64,000 bases of DNA. Source: an uncultured Sulfurimonas sp. Lineage in GTDB: Bacteria > Campylobacterota > Campylobacteria > Campylobacterales > Sulfurimonadaceae. This document shows, piece by piece, positions 1 through 10,153 of the stretch; position 1 is the stretch's first letter, and every line of letters starts with the position of its first letter. Below the pieces are notes generated by a model. It searched no databases. It saw only the letters and a program-made list of their open reading frames with translations, and had not been told where the DNA came from. The DNA lies in contig NZ_OY759725.1 in NCBI RefSeq assembly GCF_963662755.1, forward strand, positions 1,687,781 through 1,751,780. The letters run 5' to 3'. The translations under genes and the position numbers were made by a program.

Positions 1-2
1 TT

Positions 3-326
3 TGTGAGAAAATTTGTATATCTAATTGTATTAGAATGGAAACTAAGATAGATGAAAATTCTCGTAAAGAAGTAACTGAATATACTATTAATCTTGGTCG
101 TTGTATCTTTTGTGGTTATTGTGCAGAAGTTTGTCCTGAACTAGCTATTACTCACGGTGGTGAATATGAGAATGCATCTGATCAAAGAGAGCATTTTATT
201 GATTATGCAGGAATGCTTACACCGTTAGATAAAATGAAGGCTGGAACTCAAAAAGAGTTCGAAGGTTTTGGTTCTATTACACCACATGAAGATGAGCGTG
301 TTAAAAAAACACCTCTAGCATATTAA
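3..326 (+). CDS. nuoI: NADH-quinone oxidoreductase subunit I (3' part)
   Basis: The window opens inside this gene: the frame is open from base 3, so the start lies to the left. The visible part carries the end of a first 4Fe-4S motif (CEKICISNC) and a complete second one ([13 protein letters not shown]). This is the 2x[4Fe-4S] ferredoxin-like subunit that passes electrons towards the quinone site in the peripheral arm of complex I. The C-terminal tail is about 60 residues, charged and ends ...TPLAY. A methionine codon at 36 is internal and not the start, because cluster ligands precede it. It is followed after 11 bases by nuoJ in the same operon. The call is secure from motifs and neighbours. 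Confidence 0.93.
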   Translation, partial: CEKICISNCIRMETKIDENSRKEVTEYTINLGRCIFCGYCAEVCPELAITHGGEYENASDQREHFIDYAGMLTPLDKMKAGTQKEFEGFGSITPHEDERVKKTPLAY

Positions 327-337
327 GGAGTTTGGGT

Positions 338-913
338 ATGTTTGAAGCGATTGCATTTTATCTGTTTGCTTTTTTAACTATAGCGATGTTTTATATTACT
401 GTAACAACATCACAGGCGTTATATGCTCTAACAGCATTAGCAGCGGGAATGATTTTTATATCAGCATTTTTCTTTATTTTGGGTGCTGACTTTTTAGGTG
501 CTGTACAGATTGTTGTATATTCTGGTGCAGTAATGGCTCTTTATGCTTTTGGTATGATGTTTTTTGATACGACAAGAGAAGTAAAAGAAAAAGCTGGTAA
601 TAAATATCTTATTACTGGTTTAGCTACTATCTCTGCAATTTTAATTGTTGTGATTTTTGCAGCTCCAATAGTTGCAGACAATATTACAGCTTTATATCCT
701 ATGACTGAGGGTGCTGGTAATACTCAAGAAGTAGGTATAGTTCTTTTTACTAAGTATCTAGTTCCTTTTGAATTAGCTGCAGTAATGTTACTTGTTGCTA
801 TGGTTTCAGGTATCGTACTAGCTGGTAAAAAAATGGATTTATCTCTTACTCTTATGAGTGATGATGAGATTAAACATATGAGAGATGAATTAAACAAAAA
901 GGTGCTTTCATGA
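338..913 (+). CDS. nuoJ: NADH-quinone oxidoreductase subunit J
   Basis: Membrane subunit J of complex I, 191 residues with about five hydrophobic segments; the family forms part of the quinone-proximal proton channel. The motif GAVQIVVYSGAVMALYAFG, with its pi-bulge helix, is the family hallmark (about residues 52-70). I place the start at ATG 338 because AAGGAG at 325-330 sits seven bases before it. An in-frame TTG at 332 would be too close to that site. The stop overlaps the nuoK start as ATGA (910-913), implying translational coupling. Confidence 0.94.
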   Translation: MFEAIAFYLFAFLTIAMFYITVTTSQALYALTALAAGMIFISAFFFILGADFLGAVQIVVYSGAVMALYAFGMMFFDTTREVKEKAGNKYLITGLATISAILIVVIFAAPIVADNITALYPMTEGAGNTQEVGIVLFTKYLVPFELAAVMLLVAMVSGIVLAGKKMDLSLTLMSDDEIKHMRDELNKKVLS

Positions 914-1218
914 TGGAAATAGGACTTAATCACTATCTTGTACTATCTACAATCTTGTTCGCTATAGGTCTTGTGGGTGTAATGAGAAGAAAGAATCTTT
1001 TAATGCTGTTTTTCGCAACTGAAATTTTACTAAATTCTGTAAATATTGCTTTTGCTGCGATTTCACACTTTTATGGTGATTTAACGGGTCAGATGTTTGC
1101 ATTTTTTGTAATTGCAATCGCTGCATCTGAAGTTGCTGTAGGACTTGGTCTACTTGTAGTTTGGCATAAACGTCATAACGCTATTGACTTAGATTTAATG
1201 TCAACGATGAAAGGATAA
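910..1218 (+). CDS. nuoK: NADH-quinone oxidoreductase subunit K
   Basis: Small three-helix antiporter-like subunit of complex I, 102 residues, which is the normal length. The two membrane glutamates conserved in the family are present: one in FFATEILLNSVN (about residue 38) and one in AASEVAVGLGLLV (about residue 74). It begins inside the nuoJ stop (ATGATG at 910-915, so a start at 913 is equally possible) and is followed four bases later by nuoL. The cytoplasmic tail is short and basic to acidic. There is nothing unusual about it. Confidence 0.95.
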   Translation: MMEIGLNHYLVLSTILFAIGLVGVMRRKNLLMLFFATEILLNSVNIAFAAISHFYGDLTGQMFAFFVIAIAASEVAVGLGLLVVWHKRHNAIDLDLMSTMKG

Positions 1219-1222
1219 AAAT

Positions 1223-3145
1223 ATGGAAGTATTATTATATACAGCATTATTTGCACCACTTGTCGGTTCTTTGTTTGCTGCACTATTTGGTGCAAAACCT
1301 AAGACACTTATAACTGGTATTGTAACAAGTGCTTTACTAGGAGTATCACTAATATCAAGTACAATTCTTTTGGTATTTGTTATTTCAAGTGGACAACATG
1401 TTCATGTAGAGATGATGACTTGGATGGCTGCTGGTGATCTTTATATTCCATTTGGTTTTATTGTTGATCAGGTAAGTGTTACTATGATGATGGTTGTTAC
1501 TTTAGTTTCAACTGTTGTTCACGTATATGCTATTGGTTATATGGATCATGATAAAGGTTTTAATCGTTTCTTCTCATGGTTGTCAGCATTCGTTTTTTCA
1601 ATGTTAGTTCTTGTAATGAGTGATAACTTTGCTGGTCTTTTCATAGGTTGGGAAGGTGTTGGTCTTTGTTCATGGGGTCTTATTGGCTTTTGGTATCATA
1701 AAGAGAGTGCTACGTGGGCGGCTAATGAAGCATTTATTATGAACCGTATTGCTGACCTTGGAATGTTGATTGGTATTTTCTTAGTATATTGGAATACAGG
1801 AACACTTCAATATCATGAAGCTTTTTCAATAATGCCAAGTTTAGAGACATCTACGCTTACTTGGATAGGAATCTTTTTATTTGTAGGTGCTATGGGTAAA
1901 TCAGCTCAGTTTCCACTACATACTTGGCTTGCAGATGCTATGGAAGGTCCTACTCCGGTTTCAGCTCTTATTCATGCGGCAACAATGGTAACAGCAGGTG
2001 TATATTTAGTAATTCGCTCAAATGAGCTATATTCACTTATACCTAATGTTGGTCTCTTTATTGCATCTTTAGGTGCTTTTGTTGCTATTTTTGCAGCTAC
2101 TATGGCACTTGTTAATCGCGATATTAAGAGAGTTATTGCGTACTCAACTCTTTCTCAGTTAGGTTATATGTTCGCAGCAGCAGGTCTTGGAGCTTATTGG
2201 GTTGCACTATTTCACTTAATGGCTCACGCATTTTTTAAAGCACTACTATTCCTTGGTGGCGGTAATGTTATGCATGCTATGAGTAATGAGCTTGATCCAT
2301 TTAAAATGGGTGGACTTGGTAAGGCAATGAAAGGCACAATGATTTTGATGACTCTTGCATCTGTAGCTTTAGCTGGAATTTTTCCTCTTGCAGGTTTTTT
2401 CTCAAAAGACTTAATCTTAGAGGTTGCATTTATTGATCATCATTTTATTATTTATGGTGTTTTACTACTAACTGCTGGTTTGACTGCATTTTACTCTTTT
2501 AGAATTATTGCACTAATCTTCCACGGTGAAGATAGACATACAGCTTTAGGTTTTCATCCTCATGAAGCTTATAAGTTTATGTTATGGGCGATGGCTCCTC
2601 TTGCTGTACTTGCGGTAATTGCAGGTGCATTAAAAGGTACATATTTTGAAATGGTTTCAGTAGTTTTACCATCTACAGAATATCATGTGCACTCAGCAGC
2701 TACATATTGGATTATGACTATTGGTACTCAACTATTTGTTATTGCTGCGATTTACTTTGCATATAAAAAATATATGTCTAAAGATATAAAAGTTCCAGAT
2801 GGAACAAGTGCAATGGAAAACAGTTTTAAATATAAACTACTGATTAATCAGTACTATATCCCATATTTTTATGAAGAGTACTTAGTAAAAGCGTATAGAG
2901 AGTTATCTAGAGTTTTCTGGAAACAAGTAGATCAAAAAGTTGTAGATGCATCTGTAGATGGAATAGCAAATATTTTTTATTCAACAGGTGAAAGTACAAG
3001 AACTATGCAAAGTGGAAATTTATCTACTATGCTTAAATGGATGGTAGCAGGTCTTGTTGCCCTGTTATCACTAGCTGTTGTGTTTGGATTGGCAGTTAGA
3101 CATTCTGATGAAATTAAAACAATTTTATCAGGTTTAGGAGTTTAA
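1223..3145 (+). CDS. nuoL: NADH-quinone oxidoreductase subunit L
   Basis: Largest antiporter-like, proton-pumping subunit of complex I, 640 residues, many membrane helices and a long lateral helix near the C terminus. Key family residues are visible: the glutamate in FIGWEGVGLCSWG (about residue 143), the lysine and histidines in GKSAQFPLHTWLADAMEGP (about 223-241), and the histidine-rich helix ending VALFHLMAHAFFKALLFLGGG. The final hydrophobic segment (about 610-630) anchors the end of the lateral helix. It is tightly spaced between nuoK and nuoM, so it is read in one transcript. Confidence 0.96.
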   Translation: MEVLLYTALFAPLVGSLFAALFGAKPKTLITGIVTSALLGVSLISSTILLVFVISSGQHVHVEMMTWMAAGDLYIPFGFIVDQVSVTMMMVVTLVSTVVHVYAIGYMDHDKGFNRFFSWLSAFVFSMLVLVMSDNFAGLFIGWEGVGLCSWGLIGFWYHKESATWAANEAFIMNRIADLGMLIGIFLVYWNTGTLQYHEAFSIMPSLETSTLTWIGIFLFVGAMGKSAQFPLHTWLADAMEGPTPVSALIHAATMVTAGVYLVIRSNELYSLIPNVGLFIASLGAFVAIFAATMALVNRDIKRVIAYSTLSQLGYMFAAAGLGAYWVALFHLMAHAFFKALLFLGGGNVMHAMSNELDPFKMGGLGKAMKGTMILMTLASVALAGIFPLAGFFSKDLILEVAFIDHHFIIYGVLLLTAGLTAFYSFRIIALIFHGEDRHTALGFHPHEAYKFMLWAMAPLAVLAVIAGALKGTYFEMVSVVLPSTEYHVHSAATYWIMTIGTQLFVIAAIYFAYKKYMSKDIKVPDGTSAMENSFKYKLLINQYYIPYFYEEYLVKAYRELSRVFWKQVDQKVVDASVDGIANIFYSTGESTRTMQSGNLSTMLKWMVAGLVALLSLAVVFGLAVRHSDEIKTILSGLGV

Positions 3146-3148
3146 TAG

Positions 3149-4702
3149 ATGTTAGATAATATATTATCGATTTTAATTTTCTTTCCTGCAGTTGCGGCTA
3201 TATTTGGATTTGCTGTAGCTAAAGATAGTATACGTGCTTATGGTGTATCGGTTGCATTTATAGAGTTCGCTCTTTCTTTATTGCTATGGTTCTCATTTGA
3301 TTCAAATGTATCTGGAATGCAGTTTATGGAACAGCTTCCATTAGTTCCTTCTTTTGGAATTAACTATATTTTAGGTGTAGATGGTATTTCACTATTTATT
3401 ATTATTTTAGCGGCATTTTTTACAATGATTGGTATCGCTTCTTTAACTGATACTAAAAATGTAAAAAATATGATTATCACACTTCTGTTCTTACAGATGA
3501 CAATGGTAGGTGTGTTTGTTGCTTTAGATGCTATTGTTTTTTATGTATTTTGGGAACTTTCTCTTGTGCCGATGTTGTATATTATCGGTGCATGGGGTGG
3601 ACCGCTTAGAATTTATGCTTCAGTAAAATTCTTTTTATATACATTTACCGGTTCACTTGTGATGTTGGTTGGTATGCTGTTTATGGCGTACTTTTATTAT
3701 CAAGCAACTGGTGTTTGGAGCTTTGCAATTCTTGATTGGTATAGACTTATTTTACCTGAAACATTTCAGCTTTGGTTATTTGCAGCCTTTTTTATTGGTT
3801 TTGCTATTAAAGTTCCAATGTTTCCATTTCATACATGGTTACCATATGCTCACGGTCAAGCACCAACTATAGGTTCTGTAATACTTGCGGCAATTTTACT
3901 TAAAATGGGTACATACGCATTTATCCGTTTTTCATTACCAATGTTCCCAGATGCATCTGTGTTTTTTATGTTCCCTATAGCGGTTCTTGCAATTATTATG
4001 ATTATATATACTGCAATGGTTGCATACGCTCAAGAAGATGTTAAACAAGTTGTTGCTTACTCTTCAGTATCACATATGGGTGTTATCATTCTTGGTACAT
4101 TCGCTTTAAATGTTGAAGGTATAACAGGTTCAATCTTTTTAATGATTGCTCACGGTGTTGTTTCAGGTGCTCTGTTTCTTCTTGTTGGTGTTATCTACGA
4201 TAGACGTCATACTAAGTTAATGAGTGAGTTTGGTGGATTAGCATCTGTAATGCCTAGATTTGCTACTATATTTGGTATTATGATGATGGCTTCAGTTGGT
4301 CTTCCTCTAACTATAAACTTTGTTGGTGAATTTTTAAGTCTTCTTGGATTTTATCAACAATCACACATCCTGACTTTACTAGCTGGAATAGCTATTATAG
4401 TTGGAGCTATCTATATGTTAGCAGCTTATAAAAAGATGTTTTTTGGTGAAGTTACAAATGAGAAAAATAAAAACCTTCCAGATGTAAACAAAAGAGAACT
4501 TATCGCTTTAGTTCCATTGGTTATTATTACAGTTTGGTTGGGAGTTTATCCTAAACCTTTACTAGAACCAATAAACAATTCTGTTGAATCTGTTGTTCAA
4601 CTAATGCATGATAAATCTATTACAGTTGAAGCTAAAAAAAGAATTCCAAACCTAAGTGAAGGTATTGAAATTGCTAAAGCTTCAGCTAAGGAGGCACACT
4701 AA
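3149..4702 (+). CDS. nuoM: NADH-quinone oxidoreductase subunit M
   Basis: Antiporter-like proton-pumping subunit of complex I, 517 residues, about 14 membrane helices. The pump glutamate lies in [15 protein letters not shown] (about residue 136) and the channel lysine in [15 protein letters not shown] (about residues 220-234). The second lysine and histidine helix follows ([18 protein letters not shown]). It starts three bases after the nuoL stop and its own stop TAA overlaps the nuoN ATG by one base (4702). It differs from NuoL by lacking the long lateral helix. Confidence 0.96.
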   Translation: MLDNILSILIFFPAVAAIFGFAVAKDSIRAYGVSVAFIEFALSLLLWFSFDSNVSGMQFMEQLPLVPSFGINYILGVDGISLFIIILAAFFTMIGIASLTDTKNVKNMIITLLFLQMTMVGVFVALDAIVFYVFWELSLVPMLYIIGAWGGPLRIYASVKFFLYTFTGSLVMLVGMLFMAYFYYQATGVWSFAILDWYRLILPETFQLWLFAAFFIGFAIKVPMFPFHTWLPYAHGQAPTIGSVILAAILLKMGTYAFIRFSLPMFPDASVFFMFPIAVLAIIMIIYTAMVAYAQEDVKQVVAYSSVSHMGVIILGTFALNVEGITGSIFLMIAHGVVSGALFLLVGVIYDRRHTKLMSEFGGLASVMPRFATIFGIMMMASVGLPLTINFVGEFLSLLGFYQQSHILTLLAGIAIIVGAIYMLAAYKKMFFGEVTNEKNKNLPDVNKRELIALVPLVIITVWLGVYPKPLLEPINNSVESVVQLMHDKSITVEAKKRIPNLSEGIEIAKASAKEAH

Positions 4703-6210
4703 TGTTAGAGCCAGTAAACGTTTCATTTGAGTCATTAAATTTAATGACTCTAGCACCGATGTTAATACCTATAATCGGTGCTTTATTAATATTAGTCATT
4801 GATATTATAAAAAGTGGTTTAGACAAAACTCTATATGTAATGATAAGTATTCTTTTCTTACTGATGGATTTAGGTGCTATTGCAGATTCTGCAGGTCTAT
4901 TTAGTTCAGGTGGAACTATTATGGGTGTATTTGATGTTATGCTTATAGATGGTTTAGCGATAATCTCACAGTTAATAATTGTAGGAGCATCTCTACTGTT
5001 TATTCCATTAGCATTAACACATAAAAGATTTCATGAATTTTCTTATCCAGAATTTTTTGCACTGTTTTTATTTATGCTTGGTGGATTTCAGTTTATGGTT
5101 GCGACGGACAATCTAATCCTAATTTTTGTTGGATTAGAAACAGCATCTTTAGCTCTATATACTATGATTGCTATGCATAATCGTGATAAATCTTTTGAAG
5201 CGGCAGTTAAGTACTTTACAATGGGTGCATTAGCTGCAGGTTTCTTTAGTTTTGGTTCAATGGTTTTTTATGCACTAACAGGTTCTGTAGAGATTAACCA
5301 AATAGCTTCAGTTTTGGGTGCTAATGGTTTTGTTGATATGGGCTTTATCCTTGTTGGTGTTGTTTTTATTTTAGCAGCACTTGGATTTAAACTTTCACTT
5401 GTACCATTCCATACATGGGCACCTGATGTTTATGAGGGTTCATCTGCAGCACTTGCAGGATTTATGTCAATTGTTCCTAAAATAGCTGTATTTATAGTAG
5501 CTATGAGAATGTTTGAGTTCTTGATTCATAGTGGTGTAGTTTGGTTAGAGATAGTTTTATATATTATAGTTGTTGTAACAATGACGGCTGCAAATATTTG
5601 GGCATTGGTTCAAACTGATGTAAAAAGAATGTTAGCGTATAGTTCTATATCTCATGCTGGTTTTGTTATGGCTGCTGTTTTAATAGGTACTACACAATCA
5701 AATAGTGCTCTTTTCTTATACTGGATACTATTTAGTTTTACAAATCTTGGTGCATTTAGTATGCTTTGGATTTCTCGTCAAAAGCATCTTCCACTTCATC
5801 AAAGTTCAGATCATAGCTATAGTAAATTTTCAGGTATGATACAAACGTCGCCTATGGCTGCTACTATCATGGGACTTTTTATGTTAAGTTTAGCTGGTCT
5901 TCCTCCCTTTGCTCTGTTTTGGGGAAAACTATATATGATCTCTTCAGCTGTAACAAGTGGATATACTATTTTAGCTCTTATCATGGCATTAAACTCTGCA
6001 ATAGCAGGATATTATTATATAAAATTGATAGTATTTATGTTTATGAAAGAACCTGTTATTAACAAAGATGGACATGTGTTTGTAGCAAATGCAACTACTC
6101 CATTAAGAACTATTATCGGTTTTGCAGCAGTAGGAACTATTTTTGCTTTTGTGGCAGTAAACCCTATATTAGAGTTTATTACAGCTTTAGTATATAAAAG
6201 TGGATATTGA
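4702..6210 (+). CDS. nuoN: NADH-quinone oxidoreductase subunit N
   Basis: Third antiporter-like membrane subunit of complex I, 502 residues. The family signatures [12 protein letters not shown] (about 148-160) and [18 protein letters not shown] (about 230-248) are present, followed by [17 protein letters not shown]. It is the last nuo gene; the next gene, pflA, begins 40 bases downstream. The same nuoN-pflA adjacency is known in Campylobacter jejuni and Helicobacter pylori. No terminator is evident between the two, so pflA may be co-transcribed with nuo. Confidence 0.96.
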   Translation: MLEPVNVSFESLNLMTLAPMLIPIIGALLILVIDIIKSGLDKTLYVMISILFLLMDLGAIADSAGLFSSGGTIMGVFDVMLIDGLAIISQLIIVGASLLFIPLALTHKRFHEFSYPEFFALFLFMLGGFQFMVATDNLILIFVGLETASLALYTMIAMHNRDKSFEAAVKYFTMGALAAGFFSFGSMVFYALTGSVEINQIASVLGANGFVDMGFILVGVVFILAALGFKLSLVPFHTWAPDVYEGSSAALAGFMSIVPKIAVFIVAMRMFEFLIHSGVVWLEIVLYIIVVVTMTAANIWALVQTDVKRMLAYSSISHAGFVMAAVLIGTTQSNSALFLYWILFSFTNLGAFSMLWISRQKHLPLHQSSDHSYSKFSGMIQTSPMAATIMGLFMLSLAGLPPFALFWGKLYMISSAVTSGYTILALIMALNSAIAGYYYIKLIVFMFMKEPVINKDGHVFVANATTPLRTIIGFAAVGTIFAFVAVNPILEFITALVYKSGY

Positions 6211-6250
6211 TACCATTTTATAAACCAACTGGGGAGAAAAGGAAGAGAAT

Positions 6251-8614
6251 TTGTTAAAGTGGATGCTCTCGCTCTTTCTTCTAGTTAATATTTCTTTTGC
6301 TCTTGATATATCACTTCAAGGTGCAAAAGAAAACTTTCAAAACTACTCAACTCTACATATAAAAGATGAAAGCAAATTTTTATGTCAAGAGATGAAAAAT
6401 GAATTTGATGAAGTTACACAGATAGTCTGTGCTTTTTCAAAATCGCCCTCTAAAAAACTAAAACCTATTCAAAATGACTTTTTTAAAATAGAAACTCAAA
6501 TAAAACAAAAAACATTTTTTTTGTTAATAACTCCATTTAAAAAAATGAAACTATATTCTGGAGTTTTTAATCTTAGCGTAGATGATAGTATATATAAAGC
6601 AAATGCCAAATTTTCCACTCATTGGATGATAGTGGGCTATAATAAAGAGATTCCTTATATTAAAGAAAATGAACCCTCAGATATGTCCATCAACTTTCCA
6701 TTTTATCTTGATAAAGATAAATTACCATATGTTGGAAGCCTCGATATAGAGGGTAAACCTGTGCATCTACAAGAAGTAAAAGATGTTAGTGATTATTTAA
6801 AAATTAAAAGATTATATGCAGAAAAAAACTATGAAAAATGTATAGACCTTATAGATGATGTAATGTTAGAATACCCATCATCACTCTTTAACGCAGAACT
6901 TCTTTACTATAAAATAAGAGTTACAGCTCAACTTGAAGATAAAAATGAAGATGTTATAGAGCTTTCAAAAGTTTACTTAAGAGAGTATTCATCTGATGAT
7001 AATGTTGCGGAGGTATTATCTCTTATATCTAGGGCATATGCCCTAAGTGGAATAAATGCTCAAGCTGATTATTTTTTTGATAGACTCTTTAGCGAACATG
7101 AAGATTCCAAATACGCTAAATGGGGATATATATACAAAGGTGATATGTTAGAAGAATCTGGCGGTAGTTCAAAAGCAGTTATATATTATGAAAAAGCTTT
7201 ACACGATACAAATGATATTGATGTAGCAGCTACTGCAGCGTATAAGTTAGCGCTTTATAAACTGGATATGGGAAGAAAAGTAGAAGCTAGCGAGTATATA
7301 ATGAAAATCATTAACGCAAAACCTAGTTTTTTTGTCTCAAAATACAAAGAGTCATTGGACATAATGCAAACTTTTGCAGATGAGAGTGAATATATCACAG
7401 CGGCTGAAATCGCACAAGCACTTGTAAATGAAACAAACCTTGAGTATGAAGAGTATGAAGGATTGCTTAAAAATATTGGTATATGGTTATCAAAAACACC
7501 AAAAAAACAAGAAGCATTAACTGCTTTAAATAAGTACTTTGAAATATTTCCTGATGGTTTATATGATGCTGAAGTTCAAGTTGCAAAAGATTCTCTTTTC
7601 TTTAGTGTAAGTGATGCAAATGTATCAACAAAATTAGCTGACTATGATAAGTTAATAGAGACTTATTCTCAAGATAGTATAGGAAAAAGAGCTATATATG
7701 AAAAAGCAATATTGATGCGTGATAATAAGATGTATAGTAGTGTTTTAAATTTTAAAGAGGACTTGTTAGCCTTAGATGCTACTACTTATCCAGATACACA
7801 AGAAATCATTAACGATTGTGCTCTTGGTGCTATGGAAGATGCACTTAAAAACAAAGAGTGTAATAGCGTACTTAAAATATCTAATGAATACTCAATAGAA
7901 CTTTCAGATAAATGGGATGATGGCATCTATGAGTGTGCTATGAAAGGAGCAGATTTTTTACTAGCTAAAACTACAGCACAAAAAAATCTAAAATCCACAG
8001 ACTTAGAGATGCGAAAGAAATGGTTATATCGTTATATAAAAGTTGATTTTGCTACTGGAAACTATAGTGAGGTAGTAAAAGCATCTCAAGAACTTATAGT
8101 CTTAATATCTGATGATAAAAAATCAAAATATATAGAGGTATATAGAGTTATGTTTGACACTTACAGTCGCCTTGAAAATCAAGATAAGATGATAGAAGCA
8201 ATAGTGAAAGTTCAAAAAGTATATGGCAATGATTATAAAGACATAGAGCGATATATTGCAGTAATGGCAATAGGTAGTGAGAGAAGTGATGATAACTTGG
8301 TATTGGAGTATGGTAATGAAGTTATGAAAATACAAAACAACTCAAACTCTTACGCACAAAGTCCATTTGTAGAGTTTGCTCTCTATCAAGCCTATATAAA
8401 TAAAGAAGATCTAAACAAAGCCTTAGAAGTCATAAAATCGCTAGATAAAGTGAAGTTAAGCAAAGGCGATAAATCAAGACAAAAATATCTTCTTGGGTCT
8501 ATTTATGAAAAACTATGGAGAGGTGAAGAAGCCCAAAAAGCATATCAAGAATCCATAGATGCAGATGCAAACTCTGCTTGGGCGAAGTTAGCTGAGGGCG
8601 CTAAGGAAGATTAA
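6251..8614 (+). CDS. pflA: PflA-like flagellar motor scaffold, TPR protein
   Basis: A 787-residue exported protein: an N-terminal signal peptide (MLKWMLSLFLLVNISFA), a beta-rich N-terminal domain to about residue 160, then a long alpha-helical array of TPR-like repeats to the C terminus. Length and position directly after nuoN match campylobacterotal PflA (paralysed flagellum protein), a periplasmic scaffold that works with PflB to build the enlarged disk structures of the polar flagellar motor. The start is TTG 6251 after a purine-rich GGAAGAG; ATG 6263 is an alternative that shortens the signal peptide. The 3' end overlaps the convergent regulator gene by four bases. Family assignment rests on length, architecture and synteny, not alignment. 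Confidence 0.82.
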   Translation: MLKWMLSLFLLVNISFALDISLQGAKENFQNYSTLHIKDESKFLCQEMKNEFDEVTQIVCAFSKSPSKKLKPIQNDFFKIETQIKQKTFFLLITPFKKMKLYSGVFNLSVDDSIYKANAKFSTHWMIVGYNKEIPYIKENEPSDMSINFPFYLDKDKLPYVGSLDIEGKPVHLQEVKDVSDYLKIKRLYAEKNYEKCIDLIDDVMLEYPSSLFNAELLYYKIRVTAQLEDKNEDVIELSKVYLREYSSDDNVAEVLSLISRAYALSGINAQADYFFDRLFSEHEDSKYAKWGYIYKGDMLEESGGSSKAVIYYEKALHDTNDIDVAATAAYKLALYKLDMGRKVEASEYIMKIINAKPSFFVSKYKESLDIMQTFADESEYITAAEIAQALVNETNLEYEEYEGLLKNIGIWLSKTPKKQEALTALNKYFEIFPDGLYDAEVQVAKDSLFFSVSDANVSTKLADYDKLIETYSQDSIGKRAIYEKAILMRDNKMYSSVLNFKEDLLALDATTYPDTQEIINDCALGAMEDALKNKECNSVLKISNEYSIELSDKWDDGIYECAMKGADFLLAKTTAQKNLKSTDLEMRKKWLYRYIKVDFATGNYSEVVKASQELIVLISDDKKSKYIEVYRVMFDTYSRLENQDKMIEAIVKVQKVYGNDYKDIERYIAVMAIGSERSDDNLVLEYGNEVMKIQNNSNSYAQSPFVEFALYQAYINKEDLNKALEVIKSLDKVKLSKGDKSRQKYLLGSIYEKLWRGEEAQKAYQESIDADANSAWAKLAEGAKED

Positions 8615-8913
8615 ATTTTTATAGGTTTATCCACAGAGTTATTTAAAAATTTTTCAGTATCTTCAAAAACTTCAGACATACTTACTTCTAAAATAGAACA
8701 AATTTTAAATAAATGTTCTAGATTGAACTTCTTTTCATATTTGTAAAGTTCCGCTTTAGCAATATGTCCAACTGAATCATATCCCATTGCATTAGCTAGT
8801 TTTAATTGAGTAAAACCCTTAGAAGTTCTTAGCTTTTTAATATTTTTACCAATCTGTTTATAAAAAAGTTCTAAACGTTTATTTTCGTCACAGTTTTCCA
8901 ATTTTATTTCCAA
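8611..8913 (-). CDS. XRE-family HTH transcriptional regulator
   Basis: A 100-residue protein with one Cro/CI-type helix-turn-helix domain over about residues 20-80 (KNIKKLRTSKGFTQLKLANA, then a second half ending ICSILEVSMSEVF). The recognition helix is unusual: the usual short loop is replaced by GYDSVGHIAKAELYKYEKK. The start is uncertain: TTG 8913 is the longest, while TTG 8901 has GGAA upstream. It is divergent from an outer-membrane barrel gene. The intergenic region holds one perfect palindrome and a second partial copy that overlaps this gene's own start, suggesting autoregulation and control of the neighbour. The ligand is unknown. Confidence 0.8.
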   Translation of the reverse strand: MEIKLENCDENKRLELFYKQIGKNIKKLRTSKGFTQLKLANAMGYDSVGHIAKAELYKYEKKFNLEHLFKICSILEVSMSEVFEDTEKFLNNSVDKPIKI

Positions 8914-8928
8914 TGTTCAGTAGGTATT
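8912..8928. promoter_or_regulatory. Degenerate operator copy at XRE start
   Basis: CAATGTTCAGTAG at 8911-8923 repeats 12 of 13 bases of the perfect palindrome at 8967-8979. The right arm (GGTATT) is degraded. It overlaps the TTG start of the XRE gene. Binding here could repress the regulator itself; that is inference. Confidence 0.4.
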
Positions 8929-8967
8929 AATTTGAAAATAAGTTTATAAAAGATAATATCTTTTCAC

Positions 8968-8985
8968 AATGTTCAATAGAACATT
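8968..8985. promoter_or_regulatory. Palindromic operator candidate AATGTTC-N4-GAACATT
   Basis: A perfect 7-4-7 inverted repeat, AATGTTCAATAGAACATT, lies 18 bases upstream of the ATG of the outer-membrane protein gene and in the divergent region with the XRE regulator. The position just before the ribosome-binding site is typical of a repressor site. A second, degraded copy sits at 8912-8928. Confidence 0.6.
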
Positions 8986-9002
8986 TAAATTTGGAGTTAT
9001 AT

Positions 9003-9638
9003 ATGAAAAAAATTATATTAAGTATAGTTGTTGCTTCATCCTGCGTATTGGCAACAAGTATTGAACCATTTGTTGGTTTAGATTTTGTAAATGGAAATAT
9101 TTACACAAAAGAGAGTTTAAGTGGAACAGCTACTATTAGTGGTAAAACTACTACAGGTAGTGCTACTTATGAAGAAACATTAAAAGACAATACTTTTGGT
9201 TTAAAAGTTGGTGCTATTATTGAAAATAATCATAGAGTTTATTTTAGTTACTATAAATTAGAAGATAAAGTTTATGGTGAAACAGTTTCTTATCAATTAC
9301 CATCATTAAATTATGATTATTTAATTATCAATGATAAATTAAATGGATTTATGCCTTATGTTGGTGCTCAGTTGGGATATGGTAAAACAGAGTTTGCTCC
9401 AGTTCTTGGTGAGTCTTTAGGTAGTACATCATCTCTAAGTTATGGTATAAACTTTGGCGTTATAAAAGAAATAGTAAAAAATTTTTCTTTAGAACTAGCA
9501 TATAAGTACACTTTTATAAATCAAAGTTCTAGTATTTCAGGTACGATAGTTAATGGAGCAGACAGCATTACAGGAACTTATGAGCAAGAAAATAAAGCTG
9601 CTCAAGTTTTTACTTTTGGAGCTAACTATAAGTTTTAA
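9003..9638 (+). CDS. Outer-membrane beta-barrel protein
   Basis: A 211-residue protein with a signal peptide (MKKIILSIVVASSCVLATS) followed by alternating hydrophobic/polar strands and a C-terminal aromatic residue (GANYKF), typical of a small OmpA- or opacity-like eight-stranded barrel. Repeats of Gly/Thr/Ser around residues 35-55 look like an exposed loop. I start at ATG 9003 because GGAG (8993-8996) lies six bases upstream; a TTG at 8991 overlaps that site. It stands alone behind the XRE operator, so its expression is probably switched by that regulator. The function is unknown. Confidence 0.75.
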   Translation: MKKIILSIVVASSCVLATSIEPFVGLDFVNGNIYTKESLSGTATISGKTTTGSATYEETLKDNTFGLKVGAIIENNHRVYFSYYKLEDKVYGETVSYQLPSLNYDYLIINDKLNGFMPYVGAQLGYGKTEFAPVLGESLGSTSSLSYGINFGVIKEIVKNFSLELAYKYTFINQSSSISGTIVNGADSITGTYEQENKAAQVFTFGANYKF

Positions 9639-9683
9639 AAATTCATTCTCCTGAATTAAGTGGTCTAATGATAGATTGCTATC

Positions 9684-9709
9684 TTCTCTCATCAGAGACG
9701 ATGAGAGAA
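9684..9709. terminator. Bidirectional hairpin between convergent genes
   Basis: A perfect 10-base stem (TTCTCTCATC / GATGAGAGAA, loop AGAGAC), preceded by a short hairpin GATAG-ATTG-CTATC at 9670-9683. It lies between the convergent barrel and PLD genes. No long T-run follows, so termination is inferred from position. It could also be a relative of the two-hairpin repeats found elsewhere, but the sequences do not match. Confidence 0.5.
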
Positions 9710-9718
9710 TAAAATAGA

Positions 9719-10153
9719 CTATTTTAGAGTTTTAAAAAACTCATTAAATTTAGCAAGAAGCTTTGCATCATCCGTTATATACAAAACTTCATAATTATTT
9801 TTAAAACTCTTCTTTGTCCAATTTGGGCTTCCAAAGACAACTGTTTTTTTGTCAAATATTGCTATTTTGGTGTGAAGTTTTCTATCCACAGTTTTTGCAT
9901 CTATATTTTTGAAATTTACATCTTTTTTACCATAAAAAACTTTTACCTCTACACCTCTTTTTTGAGCTTCGTCTAATAGCTTTGCTATCTTTTTATGTCC
10001 AAAATTATACATCGCAATTTCTATGCTTTGGTTGGAGTTATTTATAAGTTTTTCTATCTCATTTTGAGCTTTTTTAGCATCTTGAGGAAAAAAATACAGA
10101 GCATCTTTTGCATATAAGCTTATACTTAAAAGTAATATAATGAATATTTTCAT
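9719..10153 (-). CDS. PLD-family (single HKD) exported nuclease-like protein
   Basis: A 144-residue protein with a signal peptide (MKIFIILLLSISLYA) and a single phospholipase D HKD motif: H94-x-K96-x4-D101 followed by GSPNW (108-112). Single-motif members of about this size are typically dimeric, metal-independent nucleases of the Nuc type; the leader implies periplasmic or secreted action, for example on incoming or extracellular DNA. That role is inference. Its ATG overlaps the miaA stop (10150-10153), so it is expressed with miaA. A phospholipase role is less likely given the length. Confidence 0.8.
   Translation of the reverse strand: MKIFIILLLSISLYAKDALYFFPQDAKKAQNEIEKLINNSNQSIEIAMYNFGHKKIAKLLDEAQKRGVEVKVFYGKKDVNFKNIDAKTVDRKLHTKIAIFDKKTVVFGSPNWTKKSFKNNYEVLYITDDAKLLAKFNEFFKTLK

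Noticed and set aside
9684..9709. Third copy of the two-hairpin element
   Set aside because: It has a similar hairpin look and TCTC-rich arms, but the sequences do not align with copies 1 and 2.
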